From contig NZ_BAABKV010000001.1 of assembly GCF_039544005.1 (NCBI RefSeq), positions 5,084,001-5,148,000 of the forward strand: 64,000 nt of DNA, given 5' to 3'. Both the position numbers and the translations under genes were made by a program. Under the pieces are notes generated by a model. It ran no database searches and was not told the DNA's origin. It worked only from the letters and a program-made list of their open reading frames with translations. The stretch comes from Kitasatospora paranensis (lineage in GTDB: Bacteria > Actinomycetota > Actinomycetes > Streptomycetales > Streptomycetaceae). Every line of letters starts with the position of its first letter. Within the stretch, counting starts at the first letter, position 1. Of this stretch, positions 17,088 through 24,997 are shown one piece after another.

Positions 17088-18042
17088 CAGTACCGCCCCG
17101 CACCACCCCAAGCCCCGCACTCCGAGCGTCGCCCAGCTGCGCGCCTTCCTCGCCGTCGCCGAGTACCGGCACTTCCGGGAGGCCGCCGCGGCCACCGGCA
17201 CCAGCCAGCCCGCACTCTCCGGGGCGGTCGCCGCCCTGGAGGAGGCCCTCGGCGCGCAGCTCGTCGAGCGTACGACGCGACGCGTCATGATCACCCCGCT
17301 GGGCGAGCGCGTGGCCGGCCACGCCCGCCGGGTGCTGGGCTCGCTGCAGGCCCTCACCGAGGAGGTCGACGCCGCCCGCCGGCCGTTCACCGGCCCGCTG
17401 CACCTCGGCGTCATCCCGACCGTCGCCCCCTACCTGCTGCCCACCGTGCTGCGGCTCGTCCGCGACCGCTACCCCGAGCTCGACCTGCACGTCCACGAGG
17501 AGCGCACCCCCTCCCTGCTCGACGGGCTGACCGGCGGACGCCTCGACCTGCTGCTGCTCGCGCTGCCCGCCGGCGGCTCCTCGCCCACCCGGGACATCCC
17601 GCTCTTCGACGAGGACTTCGTCCTCCTCACACCGCCCGACCACGACCTCGCCGGCCGCACCGACGTCCCCCGCGACACCCTGCTCGACCTCGACGTCCTC
17701 CTCCTGGAGGAGGGCCACTGCCTGCGCGACCAGGCGATGGACATCTGCCGCGAGGTCGGCGCCGACCCGGCCGTCTCCACCACCCGGATCGCCGGCCTGT
17801 CCACCCTCGTCCAGCTGGTCGCCGGCGGCCTCGGCGTCACCCTGCTGCCCGCCACCGCGCTGGCCGTCGAGGCCGGCCGCTCCGACCGGCTCGCCGCCGT
17901 CCGCTTCGCCGATCCGGCGCCCGGCCGCCGGATCGGCCTCGCCGCCCGGCCGGGCTCCGCCCGCAGCGCCGAGTTCGACCGCTTCGCCGCCGCCCTCAAG
18001 GACGTGCTGCAAGGGCTGCCGGTGCGCATCGTGGAGCCGTGA
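17086..18042 (+). CDS. oxyR: LysR-family peroxide regulator OxyR (non-standard start)
   Basis: About 318 residues. The N-terminal winged helix-turn-helix reads SVAQLRAFLAVAEYRHF and TSQPALSGAVAALEEALG; the C-terminal inducer domain carries the OxyR redox cysteine region (EEGHCLRDQAMDIC) and QLVAGGLGVTLLPATA. It senses peroxide by disulphide formation and controls the divergent ahpCD. The frame has no ATG, GTG or TTG before the helix-turn-helix; it opens after a TGA at 17071. An ATC at 17086 with GGAGAG six bases upstream is the only position with a suitable ribosome binding site, so I place the start there tentatively; a local sequence error is the main alternative. Confidence 0.88.
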   Translation: MSTAPHHPKPRTPSVAQLRAFLAVAEYRHFREAAAATGTSQPALSGAVAALEEALGAQLVERTTRRVMITPLGERVAGHARRVLGSLQALTEEVDAARRPFTGPLHLGVIPTVAPYLLPTVLRLVRDRYPELDLHVHEERTPSLLDGLTGGRLDLLLLALPAGGSSPTRDIPLFDEDFVLLTPPDHDLAGRTDVPRDTLLDLDVLLLEEGHCLRDQAMDICREVGADPAVSTTRIAGLSTLVQLVAGGLGVTLLPATALAVEAGRSDRLAAVRFADPAPGRRIGLAARPGSARSAEFDRFAAALKDVLQGLPVRIVEP

Positions 18043-18088
18043 GCGGGGCATATCCGAAGCGGACGCCGATACCGATGGGGGTGGGGCC

Positions 18089-19084
18089 GTGTACGTGTCG
18101 CGGATCAAGGTGGCCGGGCTGCGCTGCTTCAGCGGGCCGCGCGCCGTCGACCTCGCCGTCGAACCGGGCCCCGGCTGGACGGTGCTGGCCGGCCCCAACG
18201 GCTCCGGCAAGTCCACTCTGCTCGCCGCCCTCGCCCTGGCCCTCGGCGCCCGGCCGCCCGGCGATCCGGCCGACTGGCTCGCCCCCGGCAGCGACCGCGC
18301 CGAGGTCGACCTGCCCGGGGCCGGCCGGTGGAGCACCGACGGCCCGCTGCGCTCCCCGCACGCCGTCGGCCGGCTGGTCGGCGCCGACCGCACCGCACCC
18401 GCCCGGCTGACCGCCGCCGCCGCCCGCTTGCTGGAGGAGGGCGTCCTGCCCGACGGCTGGCGGGTCGCCGACCCCGAGCGGGCCCTCGTCCGCCCACCGG
18501 ACGGCCCCGCACAGCCGCTCGCCGCCCTCGGAAGCGGCACCGCAGCCCTCGCCGCCCTGGTCGCCGCCCTCGCCGGCGACGCCCGCGCCGAGCCGGCCGA
18601 CGGCGCCACCACCGTCCCGCTGCGCGCCACCGCGCTCATCGACGACGTCGACCTCCACCTGCACCCGCACTGGCAGCAGCGGATCGGCGGCTGGCTCACC
18701 ACCCGCTTCCCGAACGTCCAGTTCCTGGTCGCCACCCACAGTCCGTACGTCTGCCAGGCCGCCGACCCCGGCACCCTGGTGCGGCTGGCCGGCCCCGGTG
18801 CGGCCGAGCCGCCGCACGTCCTCGGCGAGGACGTCCACCAGCGGGTGCTGTACGGCAGCGGCGACGACACCGCGCTCTCCGAACTGTTCGGCCTGCCCAG
18901 TGCCTACTCCGCCGCCGCGGAGGCCGAACGGCAGCTGCTGGTGCGCCTCGAACGCAAGCTCTACGCCGGCCGCGCCACCAGCGCCGAGGTCGACGCCTAC
19001 CGCCGGCTCGGCGCCAAGCTCAACAGCTCGATCGCCGCCCGCGCCGATGAGATGGCCGCCCGGCTGCTCGGCGACCAGCCGTGA
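18089..19084 (+). CDS. AAA/ABC-type ATPase of a Septu-like (PtuA-like) module
   Basis: A 331-residue ATPase of the SMC/ABC-like AAA superfamily. Walker A is GPNGSGKST (35-43); a degenerate signature LGSGT is at 147-151; the Walker B region is ALIDDVDLHLHPHWQQ (182-197), the form typical of the OLD/PtuA-type group, but with Asp in place of the usual catalytic Glu after the Walker B Asp; the switch histidine is in ATHSPYV (His217). It lacks the long insert of SMC-type proteins. The stop overlaps the start of the HNH gene (GTGA), so the two are co-expressed and probably form a complex, as PtuA and PtuB do in Septu anti-phage systems. GTG start. Function as defence ATPase is inferred from the pairing. 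Confidence 0.8.
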   Translation: MYVSRIKVAGLRCFSGPRAVDLAVEPGPGWTVLAGPNGSGKSTLLAALALALGARPPGDPADWLAPGSDRAEVDLPGAGRWSTDGPLRSPHAVGRLVGADRTAPARLTAAAARLLEEGVLPDGWRVADPERALVRPPDGPAQPLAALGSGTAALAALVAALAGDARAEPADGATTVPLRATALIDDVDLHLHPHWQQRIGGWLTTRFPNVQFLVATHSPYVCQAADPGTLVRLAGPGAAEPPHVLGEDVHQRVLYGSGDDTALSELFGLPSAYSAAAEAERQLLVRLERKLYAGRATSAEVDAYRRLGAKLNSSIAARADEMAARLLGDQP

Positions 19085-19812
19085 TCCCGCTCCGGCGGCC
19101 GCCCCTCCAGCCGGCCCTCGCCGCCGACCTGGAACGCCGCACCGCCGCCATCCGCGCCGCCGGGCCCAGCACCGCGGCCGGCCGCTCCGCCTGGCGCACC
19201 GCCCGCCAGCCCAAGGCCCAACTGCGTCTGCTGCTGCGCCGGATGGCACCGGGGCTGGAACGCTGCATGTACTGCGGCGACAACCTCGGCACCGACATCG
19301 ACCACTTCGAGCCGATCGCCCGCGACCCGCTGCGCACCTTCGACTGGCAGAACCACCTCCTCGCCTGCGCGCACTGCAACAGCAACCAGAAGCGCGACCG
19401 CTTCCCGTGCGACCCGGCCACCGGCGAGCACCTGCTGATCGACCCGGCCCGCGAGGACCCGGCCGAGCACCTGGTGCTCTATTTGGAGTCCGGCGCCTAC
19501 GACGCGCTGACGCACCGCGGCGAGGCCACCATCGAGGTGTTCGGGCTGAACGCGCGGGCCGAACTCGTCCGCGGCCGAAGGATGATGTTCACCGTGGTGA
19601 AGTCCCTGCTGGCCGCCTGGCACGCGGCCGGGGCGGCCGGCCGTACCGCCGAGCAGCGCGAGTACCGGGCCGCGCTGCGCATGCTCCACCACGCCGATGT
19701 CCTGCGCACCGTCCTCGCGCTGCACCGCACCCCGGCCCTCGCGACGGCCGTACTGGGGCCGGAACTCGCCGCAGTGGCAGGCCTTCTGGCGCTGCAGGCG
19801 GAGCCCGACTGA
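19081..19812 (+). CDS. HNH endonuclease of a Septu-like (PtuB-like) module
   Basis: A 243-residue nuclease. The HNH core runs from residue 62 to about 107: CMYC (62-65), the IDHF metal/catalytic histidine (His75), Asn91, and CAHCNSNQK (96-104), i.e. two CxxC zinc knuckles around the catalytic His. This spacing and the following LLIDPAREDPAEHLVL segment match the PtuB/retron-associated HNH group. GTG start within the ATPase stop codon, so translation is coupled. The C-terminal half is helical with no other motif. In Septu, PtuB degrades nucleic acid when the ATPase senses infection; the same is inferred here. A strong hairpin follows at once. Confidence 0.82.
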   Translation: MIPLRRPPLQPALAADLERRTAAIRAAGPSTAAGRSAWRTARQPKAQLRLLLRRMAPGLERCMYCGDNLGTDIDHFEPIARDPLRTFDWQNHLLACAHCNSNQKRDRFPCDPATGEHLLIDPAREDPAEHLVLYLESGAYDALTHRGEATIEVFGLNARAELVRGRRMMFTVVKSLLAAWHAAGAAGRTAEQREYRAALRMLHHADVLRTVLALHRTPALATAVLGPELAAVAGLLALQAEPD

Positions 19813-19854
19813 GCCGGCCGGCTGCCCCGGGATCCCCTCGGGCAGCCGGCCGGC
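19813..19854. terminator. Hairpin between the HNH gene and the beta-helix protein gene
   Basis: Perfect 15-bp inverted repeat (19813-19827 with 19840-19854) starting right after the HNH stop; convergent genes on both sides. Confidence 0.8.
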
Positions 19855-19888
19855 GGCCTGGGTGCGCGGTGCCGCTACGGCCCGTCCG

Positions 19889-21961
19889 TCACCAGGCGGA
19901 CGGGGCCGGGGGCGCGACCACGGGCGGGCGGTCGTCGCAGGTGATGGTGTTCGGCAGCTCCCAGGGGGCGAGCCACGGACCGGTGGTGCCGCCGCCGTCG
20001 TTTCCGCCGAGGTCGGTGACCGAGAACTCCGAGCCGGTGCCGGGGAAGTTGAACGATCCGCAGTTGTTCACGCCGACCGCGCCGACGTTGCGGGCGTCCA
20101 CGTTCTCGAACGTGGCGGAGCCGGCCGCGCGGGCGCTCAGCACCGAGGTGCCGGTGCCGTCGACCTCGATGTCCTTGAAGTGCAGGTCGGTGACCTTGTA
20201 GAGGTCCTTCACCGGCCAGTCGGCGACCAGCATGATCGCGTTGTAGGTGTTGTCGAGGAAGGAGTCCCCGGTGACCCGGATGTCCGCGTCGATGTTCTTC
20301 TCGAGCGCGTAGAACCAGATGGCGCCCAGGCCGATCTTCCAGTTCAGCTCGTACGTGCCGGCCCGGACGGTGGTGTTGTCGGTGATGAACAGGTGCCCGG
20401 TGAACGCCTCGGCGCCGAAGCGGGAGCCGACCTGGATCGCGCTGCCCTCCCGGATCGGGTCGGCGATCAGGTTGTTCGACACCGTGTTGTCGGTGCCGCC
20501 GTAGATCGCGATGCCGTTCGCCAGCACCGGGGTCTGAACGGTGTTGTGGTCGAAGGTGTCGCGGGCGTCCTCGGTCTTCTCCGACCACATGGCGAGGCCG
20601 TCGTCGCCGGTGTTGCGGATGAAGTTGTTCGACACGACCGAGTCGGTGACGCCGGTGTGGAAGTTGATGCCGTCGGCGATCTGGTCGGCGATCTGGTTGT
20701 TCGTGATCCGCAGGTTCTTCATCGGGCCGTCCAGCCAGATGCCCACCTTGGTGTGGTGGAGGTAGAGCCCGTCGATCGTCGAGTCGCTGAGCGAGCCGCC
20801 GATGGCGTTCACCTGGTCGGTGTCGATCCGCTCGCGGACGTCGCCCTCGATCGCGAAGCCCGACAGGTGGACGTTGTGGCTGCCGCCCGCCGAGGCGTCC
20901 TTGCCGTAGAAGCCGACGCCGGAGTGCACCGATCCGTCCGGTGCCGGGGTGGCGAGGTCGACCTGGTGGCCCTTGATGACGGTGTGCCAGCTGCCGGCGC
21001 CCTCGATGGTGACGTCGTCCACCACGATGTGGCGGTTCACCTGGTAGGTGCCCGGCGGGATGTACACCTTCAGACGGGTGCGCTCGGCGAAGGCCACCGC
21101 CCGGTCGATCGCGTCGGCGGAGTCGCGCCGGCCGGTCGGGTCGGCGCCGAACGCCAGCACGTTCGCCGCGACCAGGTCCACGTGCGGGGCGCCGACGAGC
21201 TGCGAGTCGAGCAGGTCGACGGTGGTCGCCGCGACGCTGCTGCCGGCCGGTACGGCGAGGCGGACCTTGTCACCGGCGCGGTAGGTGCGGCCGAGCAGCA
21301 GGCGCTGCTCGTCGAAGGCGTGACCCGGCCGGAACGGCGTCGACACGGTCGGGGCGGGCGTGGTGGCCGCGGGCACGCAGGAGCACTCGGTGATCCACCA
21401 GTCCGGGTGCAGCAGGCCGGCCTGCGGGTCGTTGGAGAACGGGTACTGGTTGTAGAGCCAGGCGTACTGCGAGGTGAGCGTCATCGTGCTGCGGTTCCTG
21501 CCGTTGACGGTGACGTCCAGCGGCGCGGTGGTGCCGCCGCCGTTCGCCGCGTCCGGGATGCTGTAGCGCACGGTGATCGCGTTCGCCGCGGCCGGGAGGG
21601 TGAACTCCACGTACTGGCCGGGCTTCAGGGTGACGGCCCGGCGGCCCGAGGCCTCCGCGGCGAGGGTGTACGCCGTCCGATCGGGGCCGACCACGGTGCC
21701 GGTGGTGGCCGCGTTCTCGGCCTCCTGCTCGGCGAAGTCGACGTTCGCGCCGCGGCCCGCGACGAGCGCCGGGTCGAGGGCGGCGCGGGTCACGACGGGG
21801 GCGCCGGCGGTGCTCGCCGCGGGGGCGGCAACGGCGGCGCCGCTGAGCACGAGGCTCAGCCCGGCGGCGGCCGCGGTGGCCGTGGCGAGTGCCGTCGCGG
21901 CTCTTCGGGCCGGCCGGCCGGCCCTGACCGCCGCCACGGCTCCGGTGGTGCTCCGGGACAT
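19889..21961 (-). CDS. Secreted right-handed beta-helix carbohydrate-active protein
   Basis: A 690-residue exported protein. Residues 1-46 are a signal peptide rich in Ala/Arg ending AAVAAPA. Residues about 65-275 resemble a CBM6/NPCBM-like beta-sandwich (PGQYVEFTLP, RYSIPDAANGGG). From about residue 280 the fold is a pectate-lyase-3/GH28-type beta helix: VLAFGADPTGRRDSADAI is the family entry motif, followed by repeated NN/SNN coils (ITNNQIADQ, VVSNNFIRN, TVSNNLIAD). A GH87 mycodextranase/alpha-1,3-glucanase or GH55-like role is the best guess; the catalytic residues cannot be fixed by eye. ATG 21961 is chosen for the signal peptide; the ribosome binding site is weak. Confidence 0.78.
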   Translation of the reverse strand: MSRSTTGAVAAVRAGRPARRAATALATATAAAAGLSLVLSGAAVAAPAASTAGAPVVTRAALDPALVAGRGANVDFAEQEAENAATTGTVVGPDRTAYTLAAEASGRRAVTLKPGQYVEFTLPAAANAITVRYSIPDAANGGGTTAPLDVTVNGRNRSTMTLTSQYAWLYNQYPFSNDPQAGLLHPDWWITECSCVPAATTPAPTVSTPFRPGHAFDEQRLLLGRTYRAGDKVRLAVPAGSSVAATTVDLLDSQLVGAPHVDLVAANVLAFGADPTGRRDSADAIDRAVAFAERTRLKVYIPPGTYQVNRHIVVDDVTIEGAGSWHTVIKGHQVDLATPAPDGSVHSGVGFYGKDASAGGSHNVHLSGFAIEGDVRERIDTDQVNAIGGSLSDSTIDGLYLHHTKVGIWLDGPMKNLRITNNQIADQIADGINFHTGVTDSVVSNNFIRNTGDDGLAMWSEKTEDARDTFDHNTVQTPVLANGIAIYGGTDNTVSNNLIADPIREGSAIQVGSRFGAEAFTGHLFITDNTTVRAGTYELNWKIGLGAIWFYALEKNIDADIRVTGDSFLDNTYNAIMLVADWPVKDLYKVTDLHFKDIEVDGTGTSVLSARAAGSATFENVDARNVGAVGVNNCGSFNFPGTGSEFSVTDLGGNDGGGTTGPWLAPWELPNTITCDDRPPVVAPPAPSAW

Positions 21962-22129
21962 CGCATGCTCGTTTCTGTCGAAGAGTTGAGACCCCGGGGC
22001 GCTCGGGTGGAGCGCGCGCCAAGAGGTGAACCGACAGTAGGACTCGCGGGCCTCGGCCCACAAGGATCCTGCAAGGGTTTTTCGACTATCTCTTCGTTTT
22101 TTGCGTTGTCGCAGTGGTTCGTTGCGAGA

Positions 22130-23929
22130 TCAACGGCGGGCGGGCAGCCGCTGCTCGAACCACACCACCTTGCCCGCCCCGAGCCGGGTCGCCCCCCACT
22201 CGTCCGCGCACCGCGCCACGATCTGCAGCCCCCGGCCGTGCTCGTCCTCCGGCCCCGCCCGGCGCGCCCGCGGCAGCGCCGGGCTGTCGTCGCCGACCTC
22301 GCACCGCAGCCGCGACGTCCGCACCAGCCGCAGCGTCACCGGCCGGGTGGCGTGCCGGATCGCATTGGTGACCAGCTCGCTCACCATCAACTCGGTGCTC
22401 TCCGAAAGCTGTTCGAGACCCCAGCGGCGCAGCGCATGGGCCGCCAGCCGGCGCGCCCGGCCCGGCGTCTCGCGCCGCGGCTGGAGGTACCAGTACGCGA
22501 CGTCGCCGGCCGGGATCCCGTCGAACACGGCGGCCAGCAGGGCGATGTCGTCCGCCCGGTCGCCCGGCGGCAGCACCCGCAGCGCGTCCTGGCACAGGTG
22601 CTCGGGGGAGTGCCGGTGCGCCACCGCCAGCCGCGCGCGCAGCAGCTCCAGACCGGTCGTCAGCGGACGGCGGCGGGTCTCCACCAGCCCGTCGGTGAAC
22701 AGCAGCATCGCCGAACCGGGTGGCGCCGCAAGCTCGGTGGAGCTGAAGTCCACCCCGCCCACGCCGATCGGAGCGCCCGGCGGCAGCTCCAGCAGCTCCG
22801 CGTCGCCGTCCGGGCCGATCAGCACCGGCGGCACGTGGCCCGCGTTCGCCAGCACTACCCGGTTGGCGATCGGGTCGTAGACCGCGTACACGCAGGTCGC
22901 CAGGTGCTGCTCGGCGCCCAGGTGCCGGGCCTGCTCGTCCAGGTGGTACAGCACCTCGTGCGGCGGCAGGTCCAGCCCGGCCAGCGTCTGGGCGCTGGTG
23001 CGCAGTTGGCCCATCACGGCGGCCGAGGTCAGTGAGTGCCCCATCACGTCGCCGACGATCAGCGCCACCCGGTTGCCCGGCAGTTCCACGGAGTCGTACC
23101 AGTCGCCGCCGACCTGCGCACCGCTCTCGCCCGGCAGGTAGCGGTGCGCCAGCCGGACCCCGTGCGGCTGCGGCAGGTGCGTGGGCAGCATCCGCCGCTG
23201 CAGCTCCCGCGCCGTCTCGAACTCCCGCGCGTACCGCAGCGCGGTGTCCACCGCCAGGCCCGCCTGGGTGGCGAGGTGGCGGGCGGTCGCGGTGTCCTCC
23301 GGCTCGAACCGGACCAGCCCGGCGCGGCCCGGACGCCGGATCAGCAGCAGCAGCCCCAGCACCGCCCGGCGCCCGCGCAGCGGCAGCGCCAGCAGGGCCG
23401 TTCCGGCCGGCAGCCGGCCGAGCGTGCGCGCCCCGTACAGCTCCGCCAGCAGCGGGCGCAGCCGCTCCGCGCCGGGCGTGCCGAGCACCACCGGCCCGTA
23501 CGGGGCGCGGTCGGCCAGGGCGCGCGCCAGCGGCCCGTCCGGCGCCGGACGGCACAGCCGGGCGCGGCGGCCCAGCCGGGTGCCGTGGCCGTGGTGCAGC
23601 CGCAGCGCGGTCGGCGGCCCCGGGTCGCGGTCGAGGGCCGGCAGCGGATCGCGCAGGTGCACCACCATCGCGTCCGCCAGGACGGGCACCAGCACCCGGC
23701 CGAGGTCGCGCAGCGTCGTCCGCAGGTCGAGCGAGCCGTTGATCCGGCGGGTCGCCGCGTCCAGACAGCCGAGCCGCTCGGCCAGGCCCGGGCCCTCCTC
23801 CCGGGCCGGCGCCGCACGCTGCGCGCCGACCATGGGGACGCGGCCCGGTGCCGTGACCGCGGCCGGCGGCAGGGTGAGAGGCGCGGCGGTGGCCGGGGGC
23901 GGCCCCGAGGGCCTGGGGAGGTCGTGCAC
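22130..23929 (-). CDS. SpoIIE-type PP2C phosphatase with GAF and ATPase domains
   Basis: A 599-residue cytosolic regulator. Residues about 50-225 form a GAF-like sensor; 245-445 are a PP2C/SpoIIE serine phosphatase with the metal-binding aspartates in GGDWYDSVEL, IVGDVMGHS, LFTDGLVE and DDIALL; 465-599 are a histidine-kinase-like ATPase (anti-sigma-factor kinase type) with SELVTNAIRHA and GRGLQIV. Such proteins dephosphorylate anti-sigma-factor antagonists and may phosphorylate partners in sigma-factor switching. GTG start at 23929; an in-frame ATG 32 codons later is an alternative. It is followed upstream by a methyltransferase gene on the same strand. Confidence 0.9.
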   Translation of the reverse strand: MHDLPRPSGPPPATAAPLTLPPAAVTAPGRVPMVGAQRAAPAREEGPGLAERLGCLDAATRRINGSLDLRTTLRDLGRVLVPVLADAMVVHLRDPLPALDRDPGPPTALRLHHGHGTRLGRRARLCRPAPDGPLARALADRAPYGPVVLGTPGAERLRPLLAELYGARTLGRLPAGTALLALPLRGRRAVLGLLLLIRRPGRAGLVRFEPEDTATARHLATQAGLAVDTALRYAREFETARELQRRMLPTHLPQPHGVRLAHRYLPGESGAQVGGDWYDSVELPGNRVALIVGDVMGHSLTSAAVMGQLRTSAQTLAGLDLPPHEVLYHLDEQARHLGAEQHLATCVYAVYDPIANRVVLANAGHVPPVLIGPDGDAELLELPPGAPIGVGGVDFSSTELAAPPGSAMLLFTDGLVETRRRPLTTGLELLRARLAVAHRHSPEHLCQDALRVLPPGDRADDIALLAAVFDGIPAGDVAYWYLQPRRETPGRARRLAAHALRRWGLEQLSESTELMVSELVTNAIRHATRPVTLRLVRTSRLRCEVGDDSPALPRARRAGPEDEHGRGLQIVARCADEWGATRLGAGKVVWFEQRLPARR

Positions 23930-23974
23930 GGGCTGCCCGTTCTGCGGTGGTGGGAGAGGGGTCGGGCGGATCGC

Positions 23975-24691
23975 TCAGCCGCTGCGCCGGCAGTGCAGGA
24001 ACAGTTGCTCCTCCGGGGGCAGCGCGGTCGACGCGGGGGCGTAGGGATGGCCGGTACACGACTCCACCGTGAAGCCCGAGGCGCCGAGTGTGCGGGTGAG
24101 GTCCTCCCGCACGTAGCCGCTCATCCGCACCTCGCGGCCGAGGAACGGCAGCGGGGCGTTGTCCAGGTCGGCCTCGACCATGCCCAGCGCCAGCAGCCCG
24201 CCCGGCCGCAGCAGGGTGCGGATCCGGCCCAGCACCGCCGCGATGTCCCGCCGCGGCAGCAGGATCAGCGAGAAGAACGCCGTCGCCGCCGCGAACGTGC
24301 CCGCGCCGCGCGGCCCGAGCCCCGGCGCTCCCCACGCCGTGGCCGCCCGCGCGGTCGCCAGGTCGTACATGTCCAGGCGGTGGAACTCGGCGCCGGGCAC
24401 GGTGGCCCGGGCCACCGCCAGCATGCCGTCCGACAGGTCCACCCCGGTCACCCGCAGGCCGCCGTCGGCGAGCTGGCGGGCGGTCGGCCCGCCGGTGCCG
24501 CAGCCCACGTCCAGCACCGGGGCGCCCGCCTCCAGGCGCTCCAGCAACCACGAGCCGGAGGCGAGTTGGCCCGAGCGATCCGGGAAGACCTCGTCGTAGC
24601 GGGCGCCGATCGCGTCGAAGGCGACGGCCTGCAGGGCACGTTCGGAACGTCGCCGGCGGCGGGCCTGCTCCGAGATCTGTCCGGTTGTCAC
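23975..24691 (-). CDS. Class I SAM-dependent methyltransferase
   Basis: A 238-residue methyltransferase. Motif I is VLDVGCGTGG, followed by VTGVDLSDGML, and the PGGLLALGM post-motif; an N-terminal helix YDEVFPDRS is typical of the small-molecule methyltransferases. GTG 24691 with GGAGAGG upstream is preferred over a longer frame to 24934 that has no signal. It lies 45 bases upstream of the SpoIIE phosphatase gene on the same strand and may share its transcript. The substrate is unknown. Confidence 0.82.
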   Translation of the reverse strand: MTTGQISEQARRRRRSERALQAVAFDAIGARYDEVFPDRSGQLASGSWLLERLEAGAPVLDVGCGTGGPTARQLADGGLRVTGVDLSDGMLAVARATVPGAEFHRLDMYDLATARAATAWGAPGLGPRGAGTFAAATAFFSLILLPRRDIAAVLGRIRTLLRPGGLLALGMVEADLDNAPLPFLGREVRMSGYVREDLTRTLGASGFTVESCTGHPYAPASTALPPEEQLFLHCRRSG

Positions 24692-24997
24692 GCCTGAGGC
24701 ACCTCTCCAGCTGGCTCCGGCCCGCGGGCGCCCGCCCGCGGCAGTGTCCGCCCCCGCGTCGGTCGAACCGTCGACCGGTCTGTGCTGGTCTTCGAGAATA
24801 TGCGTGATCACTCTGCCGTGGGGTGGCTTTCCGGCCAACTCGCCGCACTCGACCGCCATCCGGACGAAACGCCGAATTCGCCCGCTAGCCCGCCGCCGCC
24901 GTGGGGCGCCGAACGCCCGGCGCACGCCTCTCACCTGCGGAAATGTCAGGCTGCGTCGCGTTTATCGAACGTCAATCGACGCCTGGCAGAGTCTTCC
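24692..24997. other. Non-coding gap upstream of the methyltransferase gene
   Basis: A 306-base interval between the SARP stop and the methyltransferase start, both on the minus strand. A patch of lower GC at 24780-24990 (for example around TTCGAGAATATGCGTGATC) probably holds the methyltransferase promoter. No gene is supported. Confidence 0.4.

Noticed and set aside
22086..24848. 920-residue open frame opposite/overlapping the SpoIIE phosphatase and methyltransferase
   Set aside because: Pure Arg/Gly/Pro/Ala composition, no motif, and coincides with two genes that have clear domain signatures; a high-GC shadow.
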